Positions 24,089 to 35,296 of a DNA stretch of 64,000 nt are shown here, one piece after another (position 1 is the stretch's first letter; the number at the start of each line of letters is the position of its first letter). The translations under genes were made by a program, and so were the position numbers. The stretch is from Aristolochia californica (lineage: Eukaryota > Streptophyta > Magnoliopsida > Piperales > Aristolochiaceae): contig JARWKL010000005.1 in the NCBI GenBank assembly GCA_029961685.1, forward strand, positions 11,808,164 to 11,872,163, given 5' to 3'. The notes beneath the pieces were generated by a model. The model ran no database searches. It was not told where the DNA came from and saw nothing but the letters and a program-made list of their open reading frames with translations.

Positions 24089-24518
24089 TGTTGAATTTAT
24101 GGAGAAGAGAAATACTTCATTGACTTATTATAATTAGAGTACATGAACCTCTATTTATAATAGAGGAAGGTAGTAGAGTACAATTACAATAAAACTACCT
24201 TTGCCCCAATTACACCCAAACTCTAACACTTAAAGATAAGCCCTAACATAATTAAATAACTCAATATAGATAAAAGACAAATATAACTCGAGCTAGAAAT
24301 CTTCTAGGATGTGACCATAAGATAAATATGCCTTTGTGAGTCCTTGATCCTCCAACTTATGTGATAAGGATGCTAGCTTGTGGTAATCATGGTGGGTCCT
24401 ACTTCTTATGTGTTTGTGCCCATCTTGTGAGTCTTCCTTGGTCATGTGTCCAATATTATAATACTCTTAAATATGTGGGCCTTCCTTGGTCGTGTGGGCT
24501 TGGGCCTATCTTCCAACA
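24089..24518 (-). repeat. NA-i 5' LTR (LTR-A family)
   Basis: 430 bp from TGTTGAATTTATGG to TTCCAACA. Flanked internally by the PBS complement (24077-24088) and externally by the TSD CTTGA. Plus-strand CTATTTATAATAG near 24152 is the TATA-box complement. Confidence 0.92.
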
Positions 24519-24881
24519 CTTGATAGATGGGGCATTCACTTGGCGTCGGTTTCATTGGTTCAAGAAACCCTACATGGTGTTGGCAACATGGATTGTAGTA
24601 CCCGAATCAATCCACTAAGCGTTATAAGAAGCATGAGTCATATTAGATTTAAAACACACTAAGGATATGAGATTACCTTTCTTTTCAAACCAATGCTTGA
24701 ACTTGGGGAAAATTTTCTTGATATGTCCTTTCTTCTTATAGAAGAAACTTTTGACACCGCCCTTATATTCTTTATTAAGAGGTGTTTTTCCCTTCCCTAT
24801 CTTAAAAGTTTTCTTGTCTCGAGTCGTCAAATGCGCACTTTCGATGCTCTCTTGATTCAGCCTCCGTTCCTCTTATACACG
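24519..24881 (-). pseudogene. Copia-2 gag zinc-knuckle and protease start
   Basis: Minus frame gives a degenerate CCHC knuckle (FFYKKKGHIKKIFPKF; the Cys residues are replaced), then a stop-interrupted protease start whose WIDSGT-like active-site Asp region lies near 24590-24610. The left side is interrupted by NA-i and the right side by Copia-3, whose TSD lies at 24877-24881. Reading across the Copia-3 site restores the gag frame. Confidence 0.8.
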
Positions 24882-25272
24882 TGTAGAATGTAGGATCTCA
24901 TGAAAGGAACTTTAGATCAACAAGAAAGAAGAAGAAGAAGAAGAGAGAAGGAGAAGAGAAGAAGAAGAACGTGGAAGAAGAGAGTTTGGATTAAGGGAGA
25001 AGAGGGTTGCGTCAAAAAGAAAAATGAGGGCTGGACGAATTTGTGGAAAGAGAGGAGAGTGCTTCAATGCCCTACCTCTTAGCCAATGCCTTTATTTATA
25101 GTTTTACAATACCCTTAGGGCTACAACTTGATAAAACAAAAGACATAAAAGGAACACATATTTACACTTCTATACCATCTTTATGGAAAGTACCATATTT
25201 TATACATATGCCACTCCTTTGACGTGTGGGCTTCTTGTCTTGAGTTCGTGGGCTTGAGCCCATCTTCCAACA
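24882..25272 (-). repeat. Copia-3 3' LTR
   Basis: 391 bp, TGTAGAATGTAGG to CTTCCAACA. Internal neighbour ACCCCCCTCAAGCTGG is the complement of the polypurine tract shared with the NA elements. Confidence 0.95.
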
Positions 25273-25279
25273 ACCCCCC

Positions 25280-26416
25280 TCAAGCTGGATGAGAAAAGAC
25301 ATCATAAATACCCAGCTTGCCACTTATAAATGATAGGATTTTAGATGTAATGGGTTTAGTGAGAATATCAACTACTTGCTCTTGAGATGACACATGTTTG
25401 AGAGAGATTATTCCTGCTTGAAACTTCTCCCATATAAAATGACAACCCACCTCAATATGTTTAGTTCTTTCATGAAATACTCGATTTGAAGTGATATGAA
25501 TGGCTGCTTGATTATCACAACACAGATTCATGGACCCCTTTTTATAAAAACCTAGTTTGGTAAGAAGGGTCCTAATCCATAAAAGTTCACTAACGGTATG
25601 GGCCATTGCTCTGTATTCTGCTTCGGCGCTAGATCTTGCAAACACATTTTGCTTCTTACTTTTCCATGTAACCAAGTTTCCCCCAACCAGAGTAAAATAT
25701 CCTGATGTAGATTTTCTATCATCAGGAGATCCAGCCCAATCTGCATCTGAGAAGCCTTCTACGTTGAAGTGCCCATGTTTTTTATACAACAATCCTCTTC
25801 CTGGAGCTCCTTTTAGATAGCGTAATATTCTCTCTAAAGCCTGCCAGTGGGTAATTTGTGGTTTGTGCATGAATTGACTCACCACACTTACAGCATATGA
25901 TATGTCTGGCCTAGTTATCGTGAGATAAATCAGTTTTCCCACGAGCCTTTGATATTTGCCAATATCGATATCTTCTTCATTTGTGGCACATAATTTTACA
26001 TTTGTATCCATATGTGTGTCAACTGGTCTACAACCCTTCATTCCTATTTCTTCAAGGAGATCCAAGAAATAATTCATTTGAGACAATATTATCCCATGTT
26101 TGGATTGAAGAACTTCTATACCCAAAAAATATTTAAGCATACCAAGGTCTTTAGTCTTGAATTCCTGACATATCATCTGTTTCACCTCTTGTATGCTCAA
26201 AGCATCATCACCGGTTAAGATAATATCATCCACGTATATGGCCAATAATATTTTCCCTTTGACTGTATCTTTATAATATACGGAATGATCAACTGAGCAC
26301 CGATGAAAACCAAACCGTAGGAGTGTTTGACTAAATTTATCAAACCAAGCCCGAGGGGACTGCTTAAGCCCATATAAAGACTTTATTAACCGGCATACTG
26401 ACTCCCCCTCAACCAC
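25280..26416 (-). pseudogene. Copia-3 RT C-terminal half plus RNase H, intact frame
   Basis: One 378-codon open frame. RT: SLYGLKQSPRAWF, then YVDDIILTGDD near 26224-26250. RNase H: FSDADWAGSPDD, SSAEAEYRAM and DNQAA. The last RNase H acid appears as Gly (KHIEVGC, where family members have Asp). The frame ends beside the polypurine tract, as expected for the end of pol. Its continuity fits the low LTR divergence. Confidence 0.92.
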
Positions 26417-26826
26417 ATAACCATATAAATTTCCTCACTGATATCACAATTTAAAAAAGCATTTTTAACATCCAACTGATAGACAGGCCATGAGGAGTTA
26501 GCAGCAATAGATAAGATGATGCGTACCAAATTCAATTTTGCAATAGGAGAGAAAGTCTCCTCATAATCTATCCCATAGCACTACCTATAGCCCTTAGCAA
26601 CCAGTCGAGCTTTAAGACAAGCAACCGATCCATCCGGATTATGTTTCACTGAAAAAACCTATCAACAACCAACCGGTCTTTTACATTACGGGAGTGATTT
26701 TAAGTACCAGGTTTGGTTTTCGTATAAGGCGTGCATTTCTTCATCCATAGCCGCCTTCCATCCTGGATGTCTCAGGGCCTCCTGATACGACTGCGGAACG
26801 GAAGTAGAAGAAAGGGTCGCAAGAAA
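26417..26826 (-). pseudogene. Copia-3 RT N-terminal half, disrupted
   Basis: Begins AAMDEEMHALYENQTWY and continues through the thumb and palm start, but stops and frameshifts occur every 20-40 codons. This is the most damaged part of an otherwise young element and is enough to abolish polymerase activity. Confidence 0.8.
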
Positions 26827-28569
26827 CTAAAAACACTCGGAAGACAAGCGATGGTGAGACATAAAATTTGAGATAGGCTGCGTAGTAGTACAGAAGCGAC
26901 GTTCTTTTCTTAAAGAATTAGGCCAAGTATCAAATTCAGGCCCATACATAGGAGGAGAAGGACTTACCTCGGGTGGATCCGACAACTCCACAGGTGAAGG
27001 TACGACCAGTGCATCAGGGGATGGATCCACTTCAAGATTAAACGGCACAAGCGGACAAGGAGTAGTAGAAGGACAAGTCCATCCTGGAGGAGTATCATGG
27101 GAGGAATAGAAGGGAGTGTCCTCAAAGAAAGTCACATCCCTAGAGATAAACATCCTCCGAAGGGTAGGATTGTAACAGACATAACCATGTTGGGTGCGAG
27201 AGTATCCCAAAAAAATGCACTTCATAGACCGAGGATCAAGTTTATTTTTATGTGGATATGTAACATGAACAAAACACGTACATCCAAACACTTTCAAAGG
27301 AAGAGAAAAAGGATCTTCACCATTAAATAACACAGAGTAAGGAGTTTTATGATGAAGGACTGATGAAGGTAACCTATTAATAAGAAAACATGTTGTAAGT
27401 ATAGCATGAGGCCAATAGAAATAGGGTACCTTCATGGAGTAGAGGAGGCCCCGAGCAACTTCAAGAAGATGACGATTCTTCCTTTCAGCAACACCATTTT
27501 ATTGAGGAGTATAGGCACATGATGTTTGATGAATAAGCCCATTACTCTCACAAAATGATTTGAAGTCATGAGACATGTATTCCTTAGCATTATCAGATCT
27601 AAGGGTTTGAATTTTCTTCCCAAATTGTGTCAAGACCATAGCATGAAAGTTTTTAAACAAAGGAAGAATTTCAGAACACTCTTTAAGTAGATATAACCAA
27701 GTCACTCGAGTAAAATCATCAACAAAAATGACAAAATATTTAACTTGGGAAATATTTGAGACACATAAAGGGCCCCATACATCAGAATGTATTAGTTCAA
27801 ACAGAGCAGTACTTGTTGTTGTAAGACGAGGAGAATATGTACTTCTGACATGTTTACTTAATTGACAAACCTCACAACTGATATTAGAAAATCCTTTCAA
27901 AGATGGAACCAAAGAACGAAGTGAAGGGGTAGACGGATGACCAAGTCGGTTGTGCCAAAGTTGGGCCTCGGATGTAGTGGACGATAATGCAGCTAATGGT
28001 GGAAGAGTGAAGTAGTACAAACCCCCCTTTTCATGGCCGCCACCAATCACCCGCTTCGTAGTGAGATCCTGAAAGACACAAGAAGACGGTGAGAAGGTGA
28101 TAGAGCAATTTAATTGTTTGGTCAATTGGCTAACCGAGAGCAAATTTAAAGGAAAACGAGGAACAAACAAAACATCTTCAACGGGAATAGATGAAGTAAG
28201 AGAGGAGGAAACTTTGCCAAGGACCTTGGTTTGGGTACCATCAGCAATAGTTACAAATTTATGAGGATAACAAGGAGATAAGGACTGCAACAAGTGTTTG
28301 TTACCTGATAGATGTTCGGAGGCCCCGGAGTCGATGATCCAAGAGGAACAAAGCATACCTGAGGCAATATTAGTGGCAGCAGTAGATGATAAGGGAATAG
28401 ATGATTCCATGAAGGACTTCATTTTCTGAAATGCAGCATAGTCCTCAGCCATAAGAGTCACATTTTCGGATGATGATTCAGCCTTATCTTCATTTTTCTC
28501 AACGTTAACTGAGACAGAGTTAGTTGTGGCCCAATCAGGCTTGCCATGAAGTTTCCAGCATGATGCCAC
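26827..28569 (-). pseudogene. Copia-3 protease and integrase
   Basis: 28569-27499: protease IIDSGASEHLSGN, then zinc-binding LWHNRLGHPS and CEVCQLSKHVRSTYS, then integrase SDVWGPL and LRSDNAKEY. A TAA replaces the Gln codon just before NGVAERKN near 27500. The rest (catalytic Glu, core end, C-terminal GYVCYNPTLRR region) follows to 26827 in overlapping frames. All three catalytic acids are encoded; a stop and a frameshift near 27430 break the chain. Confidence 0.9.
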
Positions 28570-28578
28570 AAGGTGGTT

Positions 28579-29330
28579 CTAACAGCCACAATAAGTGCAA
28601 AGTTGAGGCTCAGTATGGAAATAATTCTGACCCGTTCTACCACCTCTATTTTCAGCCCCTCTCATAGTTCGACCCCCTCTCTTATTTCTGCTCCATCCTC
28701 GGGATGAGGAAGATGTTCCCCGATTGTCAGAGAACATTGCCGATGGAGCATCAATAGGAGAAGGAGGGGATGGATCCGGTATCCTAAGTAATGTAACACT
28801 AATATCATCGAAGGATGGAAGAGCAGAAGAACTGAGAAGTTGAGTTTTGGCCACCTCAAGGCATGGTTTAATATTAGATAAGCAAATGGCTACTGCCAAA
28901 GCTTCTCTTTGTGGTTCTTGAATGGCAATATCAGTGGAATATGGCTGAGCTAGTTTCCATTCTTGAAGAAGACCGCGAAATTGTGCCAAAAATTTGTGAA
29001 TATTATCAGCATGTTTCGTATGCAGCATGTTTTGTAAGACATCATATATTTTTTGTAATGAAGCAGTGCTTAGTAAAGCTTGGCACAAGTGTCCCATATG
29101 TTCTTGGAGGTTTCCAAGTGGACCACATTGTTGGCCACCTGTTCTTCCATGCTATTAATGAGCCAATTTATCACCATGTTATCATCCTTAACCCACTTGT
29201 GGTAGGACGCATCTTCTTCATCAATCGGAGGAGGAAAGTTAACAATGTGGCTCAAGAAGTCACGAGAAATAAGAACCCTCTGTACCGATTGTGACTAGCT
29301 CATGTAATTGGAGAGACCTTTGAGTGGAAT
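28579..29330 (-). pseudogene. Copia-3 gag
   Basis: 29255-29070 (PPIDEEDASYHKWVKDDNM) and 29097-28579 (HIHKFLAQFRGLLQEWKLAQ, then DPSPPSPIDAPS and an Arg-Gly-rich nucleocapsid). The zinc knuckle reads CTYCGC, stop, NHLVASC at about 28570-28610: a CCHC knuckle broken by TAG. Gag would form the particle in the cytoplasm. Confidence 0.85.
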
Positions 29331-30272
29331 TGTAGTAATACGGAGTATATCACTCTTATTACTATTGTATCCAATCTCCATGATGAGGCAAGTAAAATAT
29401 GGAGGTCAAGGGAAATGCCTTCTTCAAAGAACAATTACTCTATGTAATTTGAAGAACCCGTAGACCAAATCAATTACTAACAAAAGAGAACAAGAACCAA
29501 TTTCTTTCACAAGGGCAAGCACCAAATTATCAACAAATTTGTGCCTTTAGAAAGTGATAATAACATCCAACCATCACTCAACTTCTCTTGTATTCATAAG
29601 AACAAAGAGAAGAAAGTAGATGTAACCGATTAGGCCTTAATCCAAACTCCAACACAAACGAGCAATAGACAAAAATTTAGAGAAGATTTAACGACAAACC
29701 AATACACTTGGAAGAGATTTATCTTCAGCTCATGGGAGACTTCAATATAAGAAAAAAATCAATTGTTGAAGTTAAAAAAAACAGAACTACAAAAGGTAAA
29801 TGGCTGTTGGCATTTCATCAAACATATAATGGGCATCCAACAACATAACGCAAACCCATGAGCAACCTAAAGTAGGAGAAGATACAGCAACATGTGCTGG
29901 AATTCTACCTCAAATGAGATGGATCCAAATTACATAAAGGTAATTGAATTTCACCCATCAATCTTAATAAGATGCAAATAGCAAATGATCTTGATCACTT
30001 TTGTAATTGATTTACAAGGAGTCAAGATTATAACATCAATTTAGTCATAGAAATAAATCTTTACAACATATAAAGATTTATCTTGACTTTATGTGACTCA
30101 AAATTCAAGAAGTAAAGAAAAATAGTAAAAAGGAGTATGTAAATAAGAAAAGGAAACAAAAAAAAAAAACATAAATAAGAAGATGATGAACTTATCTCTT
30201 TATGACTGAACTCCTTTTACAACTTCTTGAACAGATTTCATAATAACTCCATGAAAAGATCCTAAACTCCTT
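29331..30272 (-). other. Copia-3 5' leader
   Basis: About 0.9 kb between the PBS and gag start, with no sustained frame. Long for a copia leader, and expected to hold packaging signals (inference). Confidence 0.65.
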
Positions 30273-30284
30273 GCTCTGATACCA
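30273..30284 (-). other. Copia-3 primer-binding site
   Basis: Plus-strand GCTCTGATACCA, i.e. TGGTATCAGAGC in element sense, directly abutting the 5' LTR. Complementary to the 3' end of plant initiator tRNA-Met, the standard copia primer. Confidence 0.92.
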
Positions 30285-30675
30285 TGTAGAATTTAGGATC
30301 TCATGAAAGGAACTTTAGATCAACAAGAAAGAAGAGGAAGAAGAAGAGAGAAGGAGAAGAGAAGAAGAAGAACGTGGAAGAAGAGAGTTTGGATTAAGGG
30401 AGAAGAGGGTTGCGTCAAAAAGAAAAATGAGGGATGGACGAATTTGTGGAAAGAGAGGAGAGTGCTTCAATGCCCTACCTCTTAGCCAATGCCTTTATTT
30501 ATAGTTTTACAATACCCTTAGGGCTACAACTTGATAAAACAAAAGACATAAAAGGAACACATATTTACACTTCTATACCATCTTTATGAAAAGTACCATA
30601 TTTTACACATATGCCACTCCTTTGACTTGTGGGCTTCTTGTCTTCAGCTCGTGGGCTTGAGCCCATCTTCCAACA
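30285..30675 (-). repeat. Copia-3 5' LTR
   Basis: 391 bp, TGTAGAATTTAGG to CTTCCAACA on the plus strand. Includes the promoter TATA at 30496-30503. Eight differences from the 3' LTR. Confidence 0.95.
30496..30503 (-). promoter_or_regulatory. TATA box of Copia-3 5' LTR
   Basis: Minus-strand TATAAATA within CTATAAATAAAGG. The only good TATA match in the LTR, at the usual mid-LTR position. Confidence 0.7.
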
Positions 30676-31265
30676 ACACACATGGTCAAAAGTTCATTAA
30701 TTGACCATTTCTCCTTATGTGTGTTATAAGAGATTTTGAAGGGTGCATATTCAGACGGAAGCAAGTTAAGGATGAAGTGGACCAAAAATGACTCGGATAT
30801 CTCAATCTCCTTCAATTTTAGTCTTGCGGCCATATCCCGCATCTGCATGTTGTGCTCATGCATACCCTTGGTGCCAGTAAATTTCATGGAACACATTTGG
30901 GTTATTAGGGTGCTCGCTAATGCCTTATCGGAAGTCTCAAACTGTTCCTGAATAGCTTTGGCACATTTAGGTATGGATCCACAGATACTCTTCCTATTAT
31001 GGGACTTAATAAACATTAAACTTAATCGACTGGATTGCTCCCAATGTTCAAATGATGTTTTCTCAATTTGGATACTAGATTCCGTGGAATTTGGAGGTTC
31101 ATCTACTCGAAGTGCCAAGTAAAGATCCATGCACACTAATAACAGGAGAATTTTCTCCTTCCACTCAATATAATTTTCTCCATTCAATGGAATAATAGAG
31201 GAATCAAAGTTTGGGACAGACAAAGTTTGAAAAACAAAAAAATAGACAATAAGCTTACTAAACAT
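30676..31265 (-). pseudogene. Copia-2 gag N-terminal and middle part
   Basis: A 220-codon frame starts at 31265, with NYIEWKEKILLLL, DLYLALRVDEPP, HEHNMQMRDMAARLKLKEI and KWSINELLTM segments typical of the copia gag (UBN2/retrotran_gag) family. It is interrupted at its right-hand end by Copia-3 and resumes at 24876 in the same frame, apart from a CAA-to-TAA change next to the TSD. Confidence 0.88.
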
Positions 31266-32438
31266 GTAATGAAGCCAAATTGTTTAAATATTTGCCCATG
31301 TAAATAATTCAAACAAACAAATCAACGTGTTATTATAATCTTTCATGTGGGCTTAGATTATAACACATATGAGATTTATGTCTCGTTATGATGGGACCGA
31401 GAAATTTTTTTGTAAAGGAATATTCTAGGCTTTTGGGCAACTAGATTTTTTTTTAAGTATTTTTTCCCTTCTTGATTAATCACATTTACCTTGTGGGGTT
31501 AAATTATTATATCTACGTGATTAATCACAATTTTTTTGCCATTAACTTTATGTGACTAAACTTAATGTCACTAGACATTTTCATAATTAAGAATGCTATG
31601 GCAATTACTGAAATATTCAAATGCATACAAAAAATATGACATAAAAATAATTGACTAAAATTGATGTCAATTATCAAATCCTTATATTTAGGTCAACTTA
31701 AAATATGGATAAAAATGAAGTATGCATAAAACCTAAATAAAAGTTTTCACAATTGAAAAATTAACAAAATATGCACAGTATACAACTATATGTGCGTGCA
31801 CAATTTTTAATTCATATGAATTAAAAGAGAAATTGCATAAAAATAGATTTACTAATTTACTGCAATTTACATATGTATTAACCGTGTATCCAAAGATAAG
31901 ACATGAAGGCCAGTAGGCCTAACGTTCACTGGCGACAAAATTGACTGCTCGGGCGAGTAGGGTTAGCGAGTTGTGATGGGAGAACCGAGCCAACTCAACA
32001 TGTCCTCGCCACGACTCAACCCATCCGTGCCGCAACTTGACCCATCCGAGTCAACTCAATCGTGACTCGTTCTTTAAATGAAACTAAAGTTATGTTTCAT
32101 TTTTTTTCTTTTTTTTCTGCGCATTGGATGTCGTCTTCAACCTCCAGCCTTGTACAGTGGGGTGAACGATGGTGGCCACCGTTAGTCCCCCATTGGACGT
32201 CAGCCACAGTCATCGGCATCACTGGCACACCCCGCTTTGGCCAACGACGCTATTTCGCCGTAGAGGCCCGAGAACATGGCGGACGAAGGGAGTCGTCCAT
32301 CGACGCATCCAATGCCACCCGGCACACAGTGCCAAGTTGAGAAATGCCGGCCAACGCGTGCAGAGAGCACAAAGCTTGGCTTTGTTTTCTCAACGAAAAT
32401 GAAGCCATGATCAGAGAGGAAAGCTCTGATACAAAAAA
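31266..32438 (-). other. Copia-2 5' leader with PBS
   Basis: 1.17 kb between gag and the 5' LTR. 31900-32400 is CG-rich with GAGTCAACTC / GACTCAACCC motifs like those in NA-iv. The PBS complement reads GCTCTGATACAA (32423-32434), one base off consensus and separated from the LTR by four A residues. Open frames of 77-98 codons here overlap on both strands and resemble no family. Confidence 0.7.
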
Positions 32439-32722
32439 TGTTAGACTTCAACTCATGAACTGATGAAATTAATAAAAAATAAAATAAAAAATGCACCTCC
32501 TGTCATGGTGATCAATTTCTGGTGATCATAGATGTCTCGTCTATTGCAGAGGTTCATCGATGGCAACGTTTAGGCATCCCTCTACTAAACAAGATCCAAA
32601 CTTAAACTCCTCTTTTCCAACAAAGAGAGGAGAGGTTGTAATAGCTACTTGTTACAACCGATGCCCATGATCCACCTAGGAAACCACCCAATGAATGGGT
32701 TAGTTATGGAAACTGACTTATA
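32439..32722 (-). repeat. Copia-2 5' LTR
   Basis: 284 bp starting TGTTAGACTTCAACTCATG. The end is mutated (TATA instead of TTCA) but fixed by the TSD GTTGG at 32723-32727. Confidence 0.9.
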
Positions 32723-32727
32723 GTTGG

Positions 32728-33475
32728 AAGTCATTATTTTGTGTTATTAATAAAATAATTTATTTATTTATTTATTATATTAATTTTTTACTATATTAAA
32801 TTAGTGATTTAAGAGTGGTAATTAAAAAATTATTAAAGTAACTATTTGATCAATTATTTAATTTAATTATTCCATTTTTATGTTAAAATATTTCTTATGT
32901 TATTAATAAAATAATATATTTATTTATTATATTCATTTGTATTATTTTTTTTGCTTTTATTTATCTAATTTTATAATTAATTAGTACGCAATTAATTGTC
33001 ACACATAATTATTGATTAATTTACAATAAACTGCAATCATTTATTAATGAAATATATTATTTAATTAATTAGTATATTAATATATTTTAATACTACATTA
33101 AATTACTTATTAGTGTAATAGTAACCATGTTTGTTTTGGTTAATTATTTGTTTAGATATATGTTCTATTTAGGTATATTATAAAAAGTTACTTATTCTCT
33201 TTGTTTACAACATAATTTTCATTTTAGGCACTAACACTGGAAATTTTTTTCCAGTGTACTTGAATGCATCCACACTAACACCAAATTTCACATGAACTTG
33301 AACTAGTTCAATCCCTTGAACCAAAAGTGCATTAACCACCCCCCCTTCTCCTGTACTTACTCAAAATTGTTAGTGCTCACACACGAGTGAAGGTGTAAGT
33401 AAATGAACTATGTAATTTATTTTTAGTCGCTCCAGTGTAAAATGAGTGAAAGATAATTCTGATGGTTCACCCAGT
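32728..33475. other. A+T-rich non-coding interval
   Basis: Continuation of the sequence interrupted by Copia-2. 32735-33220 is made of ATTTATTTATTTA-type low-complexity DNA. No gene or transposon end is recognised. Confidence 0.6.
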
Positions 33476-34140
33476 TCATTCACTTTCACTTGCTCACTGG
33501 AAAGCTCCTTTACGTAGAGCACCTCGATGTCAACTCCTCCAAGGCCCTCGAGAAAAAACCCTAATTTCAGCTCCACCTCCCTCGAGTGGGTCATATCCGC
33601 CAAAAAAAGTCTTCTACACTTCAATATTGAACATTCCGATATGGGACAAATCTTCGGGCTGCTTCCACAGCTCCTGACCACTGAGCCCACCTCTGACCTC
33701 TACCCTATTTTTGAATTTCTCTTGACCAAGTTCAAATTGCAATTGTGGATATTCAGAGATCCATCACTCAATGCCCGAGGCTACTCATCTCCAATGTTGT
33801 TGATCAGCTTCGAACGACCCTCTTCTTCTTGTGAAGACTAGGTTTCGTGGGACCTCACAAGATCACTTGTCAGACTTCTCTTCTCCTAGTGTCTAGCATG
33901 AAATCAACCCTGACTCCCAAGCTCAAGTATTTGCAGAGTTTGGGATTTACTTATACATAGACCATGAAAATGGTCTTGAGGTCACCTGCCTTGTTGACGT
34001 TTAGTGTTGAGAAGAATTTTAGACCAAAATTTGATTATTTCTTGAATGAAATGAATGGAGAATTGAAGGAATTGAAGAAGTTTCCACAATATTTCTCGTT
34101 TAGCCTAGAGCGGAAGATAAAGCCTGGTGTTCTATTGTGA
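33476..34140 (+). pseudogene. mTERF-family organelle transcription-termination factor, truncated pseudogene
   Basis: Successive frames give GKLLYVEHLDVNSSKALEK, then IFGLLPQLLTTEPTSDLYP, then LRTTLFFL, a stop, RLGFVGPHKIT, then [34 protein letters not shown], and [19 protein letters not shown]. This is the repeating roughly 30-residue mTERF helix pattern (LxxLGF followed by a proline-containing P-x-LL helix). At least three frameshifts and several stops occur, and the protein ends where the C-terminal RHR-like segment would follow. Intact members act in chloroplasts or mitochondria. No intron is seen, as is usual for many mTERF genes. Confidence 0.82.
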
Positions 34141-34392
34141 ATATCAAAATAAACAAGGATGATGAATAGATTCATGTTATTCAGATATTGATTTATTTCA
34201 TTGGAGCTTGTTTCACTAGATAGCCTAGCTAAAAAAGTAGGAAGTTCAGTTGTATATTTCATTGGAACTTAAACATTGTCTAATATATCCATTCATCTCA
34301 GGAAAATATTCTAAAAGAAAAAGTAGGACAAAGAGCTACAAGGTAGGTCATTTTCTCACTAAGTTAAGAAACTAACATTATCTCAACCAACA
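34141..34392. other. Unidentified interval between mTERF remnant and Copia-4
   Basis: A+T-rich; no coding signal or repeat partner seen in the window. Confidence 0.4.
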
Positions 34393-34792
34393 TGAGCTGG
34401 AAGATCAAGTGGGACCCACAAAGAAACCACACGAGCTGGCATCTCCAGCCAAGAGGTCACGTCCTTATAGAAGGAATAGAATTTAAGTAAGTCTGAATTT
34501 AAGTAAGTTAGAATTTGAGTAAGTTTTATCTTTGGTAAGTGTACATAAATTCTATCACTCCTCCACTATAAATAGAGGAGCTTGTACTGATAATGAAATC
34601 AATCAAAGCAAGGAGTTCTCTCCTCTCCCTCTCTCATGTAGAGTTCCTTCTCCTTCTTCTTCTTCTTATTTTCTTCTTCTTATTTTCTTCTTCTCTCCTC
34701 TCTACCCGAGAGCTCTCTCTCTCCTTCTTGATCTTTTTCTTTCTCTCTATCACCTTGCTTGAGATATTATTAATGGGGTCCTAAACTCAACA
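34393..34792 (+). repeat. Copia-4 5' LTR (left edge uncertain)
   Basis: Contains a TATA box (34565-34573), a CT-rich transcribed part and the end CTAAACTCAACA, followed by the PBS. The left boundary is set at TGAGCTGGAAGATC by resemblance to TGTTGGAAGAT starts. No partner LTR exists to confirm it. Confidence 0.6.
34565..34573 (+). promoter_or_regulatory. TATA box of Copia-4 LTR
   Basis: TATAAATAG within CCACTATAAATAGAGGAG, about 230 bp before the LTR end. Typical copia LTR core promoter. Confidence 0.65.
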
Positions 34793-34804
34793 TTGTATCA
34801 GAGA
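34793..34804 (+). other. Copia-4 primer-binding site
   Basis: TTGTATCAGAGA directly after the LTR, two changes from the TGGTATCAGAGC consensus for initiator tRNA-Met. Confidence 0.75.
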
Positions 34805-35296
34805 ATCAAATTTAGGATCCCTACGTCAAAGGAATGCTCTAAGAAGATATGATCAATACTACTCATAGAAGGCTCCATATGAAGCAAAATTGAAGCTCAT
34901 GAGATAAGTGTTTTTTTATGATATTATTGATTTAATGCTACTGGTTTTCGGATATTAGAGGATGGTTTAGAGATGTTTTTATGCATATCTTCATCTTATG
35001 AGATTATGAAAATATATAGATCTTGGATTAGAAGAAGTTATCAAGGCAATTTTGTCGATTTAGAATTTTTCTATTTTTTTGATTGAGACCAATTAATGTT
35101 GAGATATTTTTTATAACTCTATGGGAAAAAGATTCTCATATATAGAAGAATTGTATTGAGCCTTTTATGAGTGATTATTCATTAAACATGATTACTTAGT
35201 TTTTATGCTAAGCCTCTCCATTAACCGAGTTGGTTAAAGACATCTACTTGGTTTTGTTTTTTATTAATTGATTGGAGCAATTTTTTTCCAATTGAA

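Larger units (their letters stand above)
21826..24518 (-). mobile_element. NA-i: non-autonomous LTR element inserted in Copia-2
   Basis: LTRs 21826-22267 and 24089-24518 (LTR-A family), TSD CTTGA at 21821-21825 and 24519-24523. PBS complement GGTCTGATACCA abuts the right LTR, and a polypurine-tract complement (CTCCCCCTTAAGCT) abuts the left LTR. The 1.8-kb interior has no gag or pol motif. It holds the conserved block (22431-22611), a short G run (22621-22626) and 200-bp internal repeats. It must have been mobilised by another element's proteins. Confidence 0.93.
24882..30675 (-). mobile_element. Copia-3: youngest full-length copia, inserted in Copia-2 gag
   Basis: 5794 bp with two 391-bp LTRs (24882-25272, 30285-30675) that differ at 8 positions counted by eye (about 2 percent). 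TSD ACACG (24877-24881) versus ACACA (30676-30680), one mismatch. PBS complement GCTCTGATACCA at 30273-30284; polypurine-tract complement directly after the left LTR. Carries all copia domains but with several stops, so it is not autonomous as it stands. Confidence 0.96.
18031..32722 (-). mobile_element. Copia-2: old Ty1/copia element hosting two nested insertions
   Basis: Terminal LTRs at 18031-18309 and 32439-32722 start TGTTAGACTTCAACTCATG. Flanking 5-bp TSD GTTGG occurs at 18026-18030 and 32723-32727. Removing the nested NA-i and Copia-3 leaves about 6.2 kb with gag, protease, integrase, RT and RNase H in copia order on the minus strand. LTRs differ at very roughly 20 percent of sites by eye, so this is the oldest insertion of the nest. 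Many stops and frameshifts are present, although the integrase triad survives. Confidence 0.95.

Noticed and set aside
31900..32500. Overlapping CG-rich frames of 77-98 codons on both strands as a possible gene
   Set aside because: They lie in the Copia-2 leader and LTR, overlap antisense and match no family.
34532..34784. Leu/Ser-rich frames of 63-76 codons as membrane peptides
   Set aside because: They are translations of the CT-rich end of the Copia-4 LTR.
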